A DNA stretch of 64,000 nucleotides from Streptomyces sp. WAC08241 (lineage in GTDB: Bacteria; Actinomycetota; Actinomycetes; Streptomycetales; Streptomycetaceae): contig CP042279.1 in NCBI GenBank assembly GCA_007858575.1, positions 6,727,001-6,791,000 on the forward strand. The letters run 5' to 3'. Positions 22,201 to 32,657 of this stretch are shown in pieces (the first letter of the stretch is position 1; every line of letters starts with the position of its first letter). The translations under genes were made by a program, and so were the position numbers. Under the pieces are notes generated by a model. The model searched no databases. It was not told where the DNA came from and worked only from the letters and a program-made list of their open reading frames with translations.

Positions 22201-22642
22201 CTCGACCGTGCCGCCGGTCCGGGCGGCCGAGGCCAGGCGCCCCGGACGAGGGCGAGCCGCGAGCGGTCGAGCGCGGCGAAGTGGGTGAGGTCGGGGTCGT
22301 CCCCGCGGGCGGCGGCCGGCCGGAGGCTCCGGGGCAGGGCGTACGACCCCGAGCGTTCGAGCCGCCGCACGGTCACCGGCAGCCCGTCGAAGGACGCCCG
22401 CATCCCGTCGCGCACGGTGGCGTCGGCACCGGCCCGCTTCCCGGGGGCACCTGTCCGCCGACGAGGAGCGAGGCGGCGGCCGCGGACCGGCCGCGCAGGC
22501 CCGCCTGGAGCGCGGCGTCCCCGATCGCGCCGGAGAAGGCGGCGAGGGTGGCGAGGACCGAGGTGGTCAGGAGCACGGAGAGCAGCGCGGCGGCGAGCAG
22601 CAGCCGGTGCGCCCTGACACGCAGAAATACGAACCCCGTCAC
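19267..22642 (-). CDS. FtsX/MacB-family ABC permease
   Basis: First gene of the coupled ABC operon, about 1,125 residues. GTG 22642 has AGGGGGA upstream. TM1 (RLLLAAALLSVLLTTSVLATL) is followed by a large extracellular domain, an FtsX core (LLIVAVQLVLLAAYALLLVA ... SGETALLRARGGSRRRI), a second TM cluster, another extracellular domain and the final FtsX core with SAEFGVLRALGTPQRRLARL. Arg/Gly loops of this kind contact the ATPase in MacB-like transporters (family knowledge). The stop overlaps the next permease start by one base. Frame changes near 22450, 22240, 20930, 19925, 19800, 19390 and 19275 are apparent sequence errors. Confidence 0.85.
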
Positions 22643-22828
22643 CCGTCCCCCTGGCCGCCCTGATCAGGGTGTGCGCGTCGAACGCTTTCCGAACGCCCCC
22701 GAAACTCCTTCCGGATGCTTTCAGAGTGCACGCACGGCTGGAAACCGCTTGCGTGCGCACCTTGACCTGATCGTGACCGTTATCCGGTGTCCGGGCTCCG
22801 GAATGCGTCCCTCCGGGCGGAGAGGGGG

Positions 22829-23232
22829 TCAGCCCGCCGTGTTCACCATCGAGGCGGCGGCGTAGGTGAAGTAGCGCCAGAGCTCCGCCTCGTACGCGGG
22901 GGCGAGGTCCAGCTCGTCCAGGGCGGTCCGCATGTGGCGGAGCCAGGCGTCGTGGGCGGCCCGGTCCACGGCGAACGGGGCGTGGCGCATCCGCAGGCGG
23001 GGGTGGCCCCGGCGGTCGCTGTAGGTGCGGGGCCCGCCCCAGTACTGGATCAGGAAGAGGGCGAAGCGCTCTCGGCGGGGCCGAGGTCCTCCTCGGGGTA
23101 CATCGGGCGCAGCAGCGGGTCCTCCGCGACGCCCTCGTAGAAGCGGTGGACGAGACGGCGGAACGTCTCCTCGCCGCCGACCTGCTCGTAGAAGGTCCGC
23201 TCCTGTGTGGTGTCCCCGGGAATCTCGCTCAC
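22829..23232 (-). CDS. glbO: Group II truncated haemoglobin GlbO
   Basis: About 134 residues, the usual length. The start MSEIPGD...TFYEQVGGEETFRRLVHRFYEGVAEDPLLRPMYPEEDL is typical of group II truncated globins. The proximal His lies in HPRLRMRHAPF, and FALFLIQYWGGP plus the C-terminal AAYDAWL-like helix are conserved. It binds haem and oxygen and may assist respiration or NO/peroxide detoxification. A GAG repeat has lost a base near 23070. It lies 72 bp downstream of the FHA gene in the same direction and may be read through from the pknG operon or have its own promoter. Confidence 0.92.
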
Positions 23233-23304
23233 CGCTCCATCGTCTCAGATGCCCCGGCCGAGGACCGGAGGTCTAGGACCCCGGCCCCCGGCCCCTTCGC
23301 GGGC

Positions 23305-24873
23305 TCAGTCCTGGCGGATCGTGATCGTGGTCCAGGCGCCGACGTGCACCCGGTCGCCGTCCTGGAGCTGGACGGGGACGTAGGGCTGGATCGGCTCCTC
23401 GCCGCCGTTGATCGTGGTGCCGTTGGTGGAGTTCTGGTCCACCACCGCCCACGAGCCGTCCGGCTGCTGCACCAGGACCGCGTGCTGGTGCGAGACGCCC
23501 GGGTCCTCCGGCGGCACCGACAGGTCGATGTCGGGGACTCGCCGGTGGAGTGCCGGCGGCGGCCGATGGAGATCTGGTTGCCCTGGAGCGGCAGGTGCTT
23601 GTCCGGGGAGTACGCGGGCAGGTTCAGGCCCGTGGCCTCCGGACCGCTGCGCTGCATCATCGCCATGAAGTACGCGCGGTCGGGACCGACGACCGCGCTC
23701 CAGCTCCGGGCGCCTGCGGCGGCTGCGGCTGGAACTGCTGCGGGGCGGCTGGGGTGCCTGCTGTTGCTGCTGCGGAGGCGGGCCCTGGTGCTGCGGGGTG
23801 CCTGCGGCGGCTGGTGCTGCGACGGCGGCGGCAGGAGCCAGTCGTCGTCCGCGCGCGGCTGCGGCGGCGCGGGCGGCGCCGGGGTCTGGGCGGGCGCCTG
23901 GAGGTACGGGGGCGGGGCCTGCTGCGGCGCCTGCTGCTGGGACGGCTGCGGAGGCCGGGGCGGCTGGTGCGGCTGCTCTGCGGGCGCTGCTGCTGCGGCG
24001 GGGCCTGGTGGTGGGTGGGCTCGGCGCCGAGCGGCTCCGCGGGCCGGTTCACCTGCGAGGGCCGCGAGCCCTGGTACCCGAACGGGTCCTGCTGCTGCGG
24101 GGCGCCCGGCGGCGGGGTGCGGAAGCCCGGCGGCAGGTTCAGGCCGGGCGGCGGACCGGGCTGCCGCGGCGGGAGGTTGGACGGGGCCACCGGCGTGTAC
24201 GAGGTCGCCGTGTTCGTGAGGAAGTTCCAGCGGCACTCCTCGCAGAAGGGCGCCATGTGCTCGCGCGGCGTCCGGCACTGCGGGCACAGCTCCGCCTGGG
24301 CGGTGGCGTTCGGATCGCCACCGGACCCGAAGCCGCCGGGGGCGGGGGACGGTTCGGCCCGCCGGGACCGTCCGGGCCGTTCGGTCCGCCGGGACCGTCC
24401 GGAGCGCCGTACGGGCCCGGACCCGGGCCGCCGGGGCCGCCGTGGGCACCGGGACCGTTCGGTCCGCCGTACGGACCCGGGCCGCCGGGCGCGCCAAGGC
24501 CACCGGGACCGCCCGGACCGCCGTGAGCACCGGGATCGCCGTAAGCACCGGGACCGCCCGGACCGCCGTACGGACCCGGACCGCCAGGAGCACCGTGAGT
24601 ACCAGGGCCGCCCGGACCGTTCGGGCCGCCGGGAGCACCGGGGCCGCCGTGGGCACCCGGGCCGCCGGGCGCGCCCGGCGGAGGCCTGCCGGAGGCTGAC
24701 CGGGGCCACTGGGACCGCCCGGGCCACCGGGCCCGGGGTATCCGTACGCGGGGGCGGCGGCGGGGAGGCGGCGGTACGGCACCCGTCGGCGCACCCGCCC
24801 CGGCCATGCGATGGCCGCAGACCTCGCACCAGTCGTCGGAGACCGACTGGTGTCCGTTCGGGCAGGTCGGCAT
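23305..24873 (-). CDS. FHA-domain protein with two zinc ribbons and collagen-like linker
   Basis: Last gene of the kinase operon, about 520 residues. An N-terminal zinc knuckle is CPNGH...CEVCG. About 100 residues of collagen-like Gly-x-x/Gly-Pro triplets follow, then a second ribbon CPQCRTP...FCEECRWNF, then a long Pro/Gln-rich segment. The C-terminal FHA domain has ISIGRRR, VSHQHAVLV and the phosphothreonine-loop VVDQNSTNGTTING. FHA domains bind phosphothreonine peptides. In mycobacteria PknG phosphorylates the FHA protein GarA, so this is a candidate PknG substrate or reader (inference). Shifts lie near 24765, 24345, 23990, 23800, 23700 and 23535. Confidence 0.87.
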
Positions 24874-24913
24874 GTCGGTGCTTCCCCTCTCGTCGTCCGG
24901 CCCGGTGGCCGGG

Positions 24914-26231
24914 CTACCTCTTGACGCGAACGGTCTTCGTGGAGCGGGTCTCGAGTGTCATCTCGTCCGCTTCGGCGACCTTCGCCTTCAAACGCACAGT
25001 ACCCGCCACCGCGTCGACCACGTCGACCACCTTCGAAAGCAGTTTCGCCGTATCCGCGTTGCCGGAGGCCGCCGCGAGCTGCACGGCACGCCCCAGTTTG
25101 GCCGTCGCGCCGTCGTGATCGCCCGATTTGCGGGCATCCAGGCCCTCCTGGATGGCGTCCGCCAGCTCGGCCTGGCCCGTGTAGTGCGCCACCTGCGGGT
25201 TGATCGCCGTCGACATCGCCAGGTCGTCCGTCCACACCGCCCGTACCAGCCCTTGAGACAGCGGGCGCGCGTCGCCGCCCGCCGGGTCCGGGGCGATCAG
25301 GGAGACCCGGGCGGCGAGCATCTCCTGGCCGACCGCGGCCCGCGGGACCCGCACGCTCACGTGGTAGTCGCGGGACTCGTCGCCCCACGAGCCCGTCGGG
25401 TAGTCCCCGGCGCGCGGCCCCGCCTCCGTGCGCCGCCCGGTGAGGTCCTCGACCGTCGGCGCCACCTGCTTCACGAACGCGATCTCCACCCCGACCGGGG
25501 TCCACAGGCGCAGTGCGACGTCGGCCACGCCCTTGCCCATCGCCTGCTCCATCATCGCCGTGAAGTCGGCCGCGAGACCGGCCGGGTCGGCGACGATGTC
25601 GGCGGTGCCGAGGAGCGCCGAGGCGATCCCGGTGACCTCCTTGACCTCCCAGTCGAGTGCCGACTCCGCGCGCGTCGCAGGTGAACCGGCCCGCGCAGGC
25701 GTCGAGCGCGGCCCGCAGCTCCTCCGGGGACTCGTGCTCGTTGCGTCCGTCGGTGAGCAGGATGCCGTGCCGGATGGTGAGGTCGGCGGAGGAGAGCAGC
25801 CGGTCCGCGAGGCGCAGCCAGGTGCCGATCGCCGTGCCGCCGCTCGCGGAGAGCCGGCGCAGCGCCTCCTTGGCCTCGGCCCGGGTGCGGGCGTCGACGA
25901 CGGCGAGCCGTCCGTTCCCCGGGTAGACCTCCTTCGCCACGTGCGTGCCGGCGACGACGGCGAAGGACGTGCCGTCGCGCAGGGTGTCGACGGCGGCGGC
26001 GGTCGCCTCCCGCGCCCCGCGCATCTTGGTGGCCGGGTAGTCCATCGAGCCGGAGCAGTCGACCATGATCACGACACCGGCCGCACCGTGGCCGCCCGCG
26101 CCGAGGGTGCCGCCCCCGGTCGAGGTGACCGTGACGATCGCGCTCACGTCCCGGCCGCCCTCCGGCAGGAACTCGTTCTGGTACACGTCCACCGAGAACC
26201 GGGGCACGGTCGGCTTGGAGAAGTTCGCCAT
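24914..26231 (-). CDS. von Willebrand factor A (VWA) domain protein
   Basis: About 440 residues. The metal-ion-dependent adhesion site motif DCSGSMD sits near residue 55 (VVIMVDCSGSMD), followed by SGGTAIGTWL and HGILLTDGRNEH, the other MIDAS-associated loops. The C-terminal half is mixed alpha/beta with a helical end, without membrane segments or a signal peptide. So it acts in the cytoplasm, probably as a protein-interaction scaffold for neighbouring kinase, phosphatase and FHA proteins. One shift near 25660 joins FTCDARGVGT to the second half. It is separated from the PP2C gene by 81 bp and from the FHA gene by 40 bp, all in one direction. Confidence 0.9.
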
Positions 26232-26312
26232 CAGTTCGGCTCCTCGGGCAACGGCGACGGGACAACGGCGACAAGGCGACGGAGGAGGGGGAGGGACGGG
26301 ACCGGCGACCGC

Positions 26313-27633
26313 TCAGGCCGGTCCCGCCCCTTGCGGGGGGACGGCGAACGGGACGAGCGCGACCGTGATGTTGTCGTGGCCCCCGCCGTCCAGGGCGTGC
26401 CCGACGAGCACCCGGGCACTGTGCAGCGGGCGGTCCGCCGCGTCGGGCGGGACGACCCGGGCCATGTCCTCGGGGCCCTCCGCGTAGTTCCACAGGCCGT
26501 CCGTGCAGACCACCACCACGCCGGAACGGTCCGGCTTGAACGCGACCGTGTGCGGATCCAGTTCGTACGCGTCGGCGCCGAGCCAGCCGGTGATCGCGTG
26601 GGCGCGCTCGTCCGCGTACGCCTCGGCCTCGCTCATCAGGCCCGCCGCGACCATCTGCGCGGCCCACGAGTCGTCCTCGGTGAGCCGGGCGGCCGGGGTG
26701 GCGCGGTCGTCCGGCACCCAGTAGGCGCGGCTGTCGCCGACCCAGCCCACGACGAGCAGGCCGTCCGCGACGACGGAGCCGACGATGGTGCACGCGGGCG
26801 CGTTGCGGTGGGGTCGCCCTCCCCGGCCGGCTCCGCGAGGGAGTTGACGGCCTCGGAGGCGGCGACGATCGCCTCGTGCATCGCCTGCTGCGGGTGCGTG
26901 CCCCGGGGCAGCGCGGCGCACAGCGCGGCACTGGCCGCCTCCGCCGCGGCGGCGGAGGCCTCGTCGGGCCGGGTCGCCGAGGAGACGCCGTCGCAGACGA
27001 CGGCGAGGGCGGCGGGGAGCCGTCGGGCAGGGTGGCCGAGGAGACGGCGAACGCGTCCTCGTTGCGGTGGTGGCGCAGCCCCGGTCGCTGACGGCGGCCA
27101 CGCCGCCGAGCTCCCGCTCCATGTGGTCGCGCTCGCGGGCTGCGCGTGCCCGCAGTTCTCGCAGTACCCGTCGGTGTCCACCCGCCCGGCCCGGCAGGCC
27201 ACGCAGAGCCTGGCGGCGGGCGCCGCCGGATCCGGGACCGGGCCCTGGGCCGGCGCCGGTACGGGCGCGGGGCCGGGGCCGGGACCGGATCGTCGACCCG
27301 TACGGCGGCCCGGGGGTCGGGCGCGGCCAGCTCGAAGTCCCCGGCGGCGGGGGCACCGGGCGCCGGCAGGTCGTGGCCGCCCGAGTCGGTGCCCGGCAGG
27401 TCGCCGGGGTGCTGGGTCATGGTCGAGAGCGAACCGGGCTCGCGGGGCGGGGCGTCCGGCCAGTTCACCGGGGTGCCGATCGCCACGGTCGGGCGGTCGG
27501 GGCCGGTCTCGGCGGCCGGCGCGGCCGACAGGTCGTAGCCGCACGCGCCGCAGAACCGGTCACCCGACTCCAGCGGCTCCGCGCAGCCCGGGCACGCGGC
27601 GAGTCCGTGCGACGGCTTCGGCTTCTGGGACAT
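26313..27633 (-). CDS. PP2C-family serine/threonine phosphatase with zinc-ribbon N-terminus
   Basis: About 440 residues. A zinc ribbon (CPGCAEP...FCGACG) opens the protein; a second ribbon (CVACR...YCENCG) precedes the catalytic domain. PP2C motifs are RHHRNEDAF, VCDGVSS, VGWVGDSRAYW, CTDGLWN and GGHDNITVALV, giving the metal-binding Asp residues expected of an active Mn/Mg phosphatase. It would remove phosphate placed by the adjacent kinase. Start ATG 27633 lies 2 bp after the kinase stop, so translation is coupled. Shifts near 27265, 27145, 27080, 27020 and 26815 need repair. No membrane segment, unlike PstP. Confidence 0.92.
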
Positions 27634-27635
27634 CC

Positions 27636-30277
27636 TCACACCCACGTCCGGGGGCGGAAGCGGTTGGCACGCTCCACCAGTTCGATCCTTTCCCCGCCCT
27701 GCTGGGCGAGCCGGGCCAGCACCCGGTACGCGCGTTCGAGGCCGAAGCGCAGTCCGCGCTCGTCCAGTTCGCTCCCGAGCAGCAGCGCGCCGCCGCCCGG
27801 TGCCGCACCGGGACTCCCGGAGAGTACCCAGTCCAGGGCCGTTCCGAGGACCTCCGTCGACAACCGCTCCCGGCGCACCGCGTCCAGACCGAAGCCCTGG
27901 AGCGCCGAGACCTGCGCGGCGGCCGCCGTCAGGTCGGCGCCGAGCGGCTCGGACGGGAGGCGCCGGCGCAGCCGCGCCCGCACGGCCGCGACCCGGGCCG
28001 CCGTGTAGTGGATCGACGCCTCGGGCACGGACTCCAGGGCCCGTACGGCTCCGGCGCGGTCGCCCGTCGCGAGCCGCACCCGGGCGAGGCCGAAGGCCGC
28101 GCTGACGAAGCCGGGGTCGGTCGTCCACACCAGGCGGTAGTACTCGGCGGCGTTGTCGAGCTGGCCGAGGACCTCGGCGCAGATCCCCAGGGCCAGCTTC
28201 GGTGCCGGCTCGCCCGGGAAGGCGTCGTACACCGCGTCGAAGGCGAGCGCCGCGTGCTCGTGGTCCCCGGTCACCAGCGAGGCCACGCCCCGGTACCAGA
28301 CGACCCGCCAGTCGTCCGGGTCCCGCTCCTCCAGACCGGCGAGGGTCCGGGCGGCGGCCGGCAGGTCCCGCAGCTCCAGTCGGGCCCGCAGGGTGCGGAG
28401 CCGCAGTTCGACCGAGGGCGCGGGCGCGGCCTGGAGCGCCCCGAGCAGCTCGCCCGGCGCGGCGGCGGCCAGACCGGCGAGGAAACCGGCGTTGGGGTCG
28501 GCGGGGAGACGTGCGGCACGGGCAGCGCGAGCGCGGTGGCGGGCGTGTCGAGCGGCGCGAGCAGCCCCCGAGCCCGGCCCCCGGCCCGGACCCCGTCACA
28601 GGCCCGACCCCTGACCCCGGCCCGACCCCCGATCCCGGCCCGGCTCCCGTCCCCGGCACGGCTCCCGTCCCCGGCACGGCCGCCGCACCGGCGGCGCCCC
28701 CGGCCCGGGCAGCGCCTTCCGGCCCCTCCCGCCCCTCCCGCCCCTCCGGACCCGTCGGGCCCCCAACAGGGACACGTCCTCGGTCGGTTCGGCGAACAGC
28801 TCCGTGTCCGTGACCCGCACCTCCGTGCCGAACAGCGTCGACAGCGCCGGCCGCGGCCGCCCCGACTGGACCGCCACCACCTCCCGCAGCACGCCCGTCA
28901 ACTGCTCGGCCATCTCCTGCGCGGAGGCGAACCGGCGCGCCGGGTCCGGGTCGGTGGCGCGGACCAGGAAGCGGTAGAACGACTCGTACGTCCGGAAGAC
29001 CGCGATGTTCTCCGGGTCGGGCAGCGAGTCCGCGAAGACGTTCGTGTAGCCCTGGAAGTCGAAGGTCATCACGGCGAGCGTGCGCGCCACCGTGTACAGG
29101 TCGCTCGCCACCGAGGGCCGACCTCGGCCACCTCCGGCGCCTGGTAGCCGACCGTGCCGTAGATCGCCGACTCGTCGTCGTCCATCCGCCGGACCGCGCC
29201 CATGTCGATGAGCTTCAACTGGTCCTCGGTCTGTATGGCGTTGTCGACCTTGAAGTCGCAGTACAGCAGGTTCCGGCTGTGCAGGTGCCCGAGCGCCTCC
29301 AGGGCCTCGATCCCGTACGCGCAGGCCTGCTCCACCGGCAGCGGGTCGCGCCGGCCCTCGGGCGTCCGCCGCCCGTTGGCGATCTCCTTGAGCGACTTGC
29401 CGCCGACGTACTCCATGACGATGTAGCCGTCCAGGAGCCGGTCCGCTGGTCGAGGTGCTCGACGAAGTTGTAGATCCGGACGATGTTGGAGTGCTCGATC
29501 TCGGCGAGGAAGCGGCGCTCGGAGATCGCCGCCGCCATGGCGTCCTGGTCGCCGGTGTCGAGCAGGCCCTTGAGGACGACCCAGCGGTCCGAGACGGCCC
29601 GGTCGACGGCGAGGTAGACCCAGCCCAGGCCGCCGTGCGCGAGACAGCCCGCCACCTCGTACTGGCCGTGGACGATGTCCCCGGCGCGCAGCTTCGGCAC
29701 GAAGGAGTACGGGTGCCCGCAGCTCGTGCAGAAGCCCTCCGTGCGGCTCCGGCCGGTCGCCCCGCGCGCGGCTCCACCGGGGCCCCGCAGTCGGAGCGGG
29801 AGCAGAACCGCTTGCGCTCGGGGACCTCGGGGTTCTCCATCACCGCGGCCCGCGGGTCGGGGCGCGGCACCTCCGGGATCGAGACCAGGCCCGCGCCGAG
29901 CCGGTTCCGGGCGGACTGCCCGCTCGACGTGCCCGAGCTGCGCACCGACACCGAGCGGCCCGTGGACCGACCGGAGAGCGAGCGCGACAGCCGGCCCGAG
30001 ACCGACCGGCGCGAGGTCGAGGAGCGGGACGAGGTGCGCGCGGAGGCCCGCGAACCGCTCCGCGAGGAGGCGGAGTCCGGACCGCCCGTCCCCGTCCCCG
30101 TGCGGGAGGACCGGCCGGGCACGGCCACCCCGGTCGGCGACGAGCCGATCATCCCGCCGGGCGCGACGACCGGCGCGAGCCCGCAGGTGTCGCAGTACAG
30201 CTCGCCGCCCCCATGTCCTCGTACGAGCCCTCGCACGAGGGACGCTGGCAGTCGCCCACGCCCGTCTCCCCGCTCAC
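27636..30277 (-). CDS. pknG: Serine/threonine protein kinase PknG
   Basis: Kinase of about 880 residues with the PknG layout: N-terminal Cys knuckles (CDTCG, FCSRSDCG, CTSCG) standing in for the rubredoxin-like domain, the kinase domain, and a C-terminal TPR-like helical domain. Kinase motifs are GGLGWVYLAVD, WVVLKGL (ATP Lys), LLYCDFKVDN (catalytic Asp) and LIDMGAV in place of DFG, close to the mycobacterial form (family knowledge). A Gly/Pro repeat linker precedes the TPR part. GTG 30277 overlaps the previous stop (GTGA) and has GGGAGG upstream; GTG 30280 is alternative. Shifts near 30213, 29765, 29443, 29116, 28765, 28690 and 28510. No membrane segment: cytosolic or peripheral. Confidence 0.9.
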
Positions 30278-31571
30278 CACTGCCGTCCTCCCGCGCCTTC
30301 CGCGTTCCCCGCGCCCTCCGCGCCCCCGGGGGCGGACAGCACCTCGGCCGCCGCCCGCTGGTAGCGCAGCACTGCCTCCTCCGCGACCCGCAGGTCGCAG
30401 GGCGCGCTCCACAGCATCCGCCGGGCCGTGTCGTACCGCTCGATCAGGAGCGGGTCCTCCGCCGCGCCGAGCCGCGCCACCTTCGCCTTGTACGCGTCGA
30501 GCCGGCCGCGCAGCTCCGCCCGGACCGCGAGCGGCGCGGTGACCGCCGTCAACGACTCGCGGGCCCGCAGCAGTTCGTCTCCGCCTCCCGCCCAGGGAGT
30601 CCAGGAGCGGGGAGAGCCGGTGCCACTGGGCGTGCCTGCGGTACTCGGCGGCGGCCACGAGCCGCTCCTGGAGCGCCGTCGGCGGCCCGCTGACGGCCGG
30701 CACCTCGGAGGCGGCGATCTTCGCGAGGACCTCGCCGCGCGCGGACCGCGCCTCGGCGAGCGTCCGGTCCGCCCGCGACAGCACGTCCCGCAGGCGGAGG
30801 AGCCGGTCCTCGGAGTCCTGCCGGACCGCGAGGACGGCCTCGATCTCGCGCCGCACGTCCTCCAGGGCCAGCGCGGCCCGGTCGTACCGTTCGGTGTCGG
30901 GGCGGCCCCGCCGGGCGCCGAACTCCCCGCCGCGGGACGCCAGAAGGCCAGCGGGTCCGTGATCACCTGGGAGCGCAGCAGGCCCAGCTCGGCCGTGATC
31001 TCCTCCAGCTCGTCCCCGGCCGGGTGCTCGCCCGGACGCACGCCCACCGAGTGCGCGAGGGACCGCGTCCGGCCCAGCTCGGCGGCGAGCAGGTCTATCC
31101 GGGCGGGCAGCGCCGACCAGACGGCGTCGGCGGTGACCACCAGGTCGAGCGAGGAGGCGTACAGCTCGTTCATCCGCCGGACCAGGCCCTCCAGGGTGAA
31201 GCGCTCGGACAGCAGCGCCTCTCCCCGCGCCGCCCGGCACGAGGACGCTCTCGCCGCGCAGCCGGTCGGTCAGCTCGACCAGCTCCTCCCGGCCGGGCCA
31301 GCGGCGCCGCGCCCGCACCTCACGGGCCCCGCAGGGCGTCGGTGTACACGTCGAAGCAGGTCCAGAGCAGGGTGATGGTCCGCTCGGCCACCGCCCAGCG
31401 CTCCCGCGTCGTGCCGGTCAGCTCGGCCCCTTCGAGGAGCCTGCGGCCCGCGTGGTCCTGGAGTGCGAGGAGCGAGTCCTCGACCGCCTTGTGCTCGGCG
31501 CCGAGCCGCGCCAGCGCACGGTCCACCTCGTCCCGGTCCATCACCGGCCCAGGGGGTCCCGTGACGCCCAT
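30274..31571 (-). CDS. Unknown helical protein between GlnH and PknG
   Basis: About 432 residues, almost entirely alpha-helical and rich in Leu, Ala, Arg and Glu with heptad-like spacing (for example ALALEDVRREIEAVLAVRQ and RLDAYKAKVARLGAAED), suggesting long coiled coils. There is no signal peptide, membrane segment, Cys motif or recognised catalytic motif. Start ATG 31571 has GAGGTGACC upstream; the stop overlaps the pknG start. Shifts near 31325, 31225, 30940 and 30590 must be repaired. Its position in the sensor-kinase operon suggests an adaptor or a scaffold linking the membrane sensor to PknG, but I do not recognise the family. Confidence 0.75.
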
Positions 31572-31630
31572 CGGTCACCTCTTCCGCCATGTGTACAAGG
31601 ACTCTTGATGTGCAGGGCTGCACGCGGCGG

Positions 31631-32647
31631 CTACTTGTACAGGGGGAGCGGGCGGCCCGGATATCCCGGGCAGGTCCTTCTCCAGCCACTGTCTGTACGC
31701 CGCCTGCCAGGGCCCTGCCGGTACCCCACCAGGACGTGGTTGACCCGGCGCACCAGGTCGTCGTTGCCCAGCTTGGCCGCCACCCCGTAGTACTCCTTCG
31801 TGAACGGCTTCCCCTTCCAGCTCGACCGCCGGTCCTGGGCGGCCTGGCCGGCCGCGAGGGCGTTGTCGGTCACGACGGCGTCCACCTCGCCCAACTGGAG
31901 CCGGGCCAGGCAGTCCAGTTGGTTGGGGACGGTCAGCAGGTCCTTGTCGTCCTTGGTGCCGTCGCCCTCGTCCTGGAAGACGGCGCCGAAGGAGTTCTCC
32001 TCCAGGGCCTCGTGGGCCGTGGAGCCCTCGGCGGTGCAGACCCGCTTGCCGCGCAGCGAGGGGTCGTAGCCGGTGATGTCGGAGCGCTTGGGCGCCAGGA
32101 CCTGCTGCCCGGCCTGGAAGTAGGCGGTGGAGAAGGCGACCTGCTCGATCCGCTTGCAGTTGATCGTCATGGTGCGCACGACGAGGTCGACCTTGCCGCT
32201 GTCCAGGGCGGCGATCCGCTGGTTGGTGGGGATCGCGCGGAAGATCACGGCGTTCTCGTCGCCGAGGACGCCCTTGGCGACGGCCCGGGCGAGGTCGATG
32301 TCGAACCCCTCCAGGACGCCCTTCTCCGGGTTCCGGTAGCCCCAGCGGTAGCTGGACTGGTCGACGCCGACGATCAGCTTCCCGCGCTCCTTGACGGCGC
32401 GGATCGCCGGGCCGTCCTCCGTGGAGGGAGTGAGGGAGGCCTCCGGGTTCCGGCAGGTGTCCGCCTTGACCTGGACGCCGACACCGACGCCGCCGGGCGC
32501 GGCCGTCGCGCCGCCCTCCTCCCGGGCCAGCGGGAGCAGGGTGAGCGAGGCGGTGAGCCCGCAGGTGGCGGCCATGGCCGCCACCCCGCCCCAGCCGCGC
32601 AGCCGCCGCGCCGCCCGCCGCACCAGCGGCTCCGTGCCCTCGGACAT
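31631..32647 (-). CDS. glnH: Periplasmic amino-acid-binding protein (GlnH-like)
   Basis: Family 3 solute-binding protein of about 340 residues. An N-terminal hydrophobic segment (residues 20-42) anchors or exports it; a canonical lipobox is not seen, though a Cys occurs in MAATC. The ligand-binding core starts at GKLIVGVDQSSYRWGYRN and contains LEGFDIDLARAVA, VDLVVRTMTINCKR and VDAVVTDN, typical of glutamate/aspartate binders. In mycobacteria GlnH and the sensor GlnX relay extracellular amino-acid levels to PknG (family knowledge). No ABC permease lies beside it, supporting a sensory rather than transport role. One base is missing near 31708, making the last 25 residues uncertain. Confidence 0.85.
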   Translation of the reverse strand: MSEGTEPLVRRAARRLRGWGGVAAMAATCGLTASLTLLPLAREEGGATAAPGGVGVGVQVKADTCRNPEASLTPSTEDGPAIRAVKERGKLIVGVDQSSYRWGYRNPEKGVLEGFDIDLARAVAKGVLGDENAVIFRAIPTNQRIAALDSGKVDLVVRTMTINCKRIEQVAFSTAYFQAGQQVLAPKRSDITGYDPSLRGKRVCTAEGSTAHEALEENSFGAVFQDEGDGTKDDKDLLTVPNQLDCLARLQLGEVDAVVTDNALAAGQAAQDRRSSWKGKPFTKEYYGVAAKLGNDDLVRRVNHVLVGYRQGPGRRRTDSGWRRTCPGYPGRPLPLYK

Positions 32648-32657
32648 CCCTCCCCTC

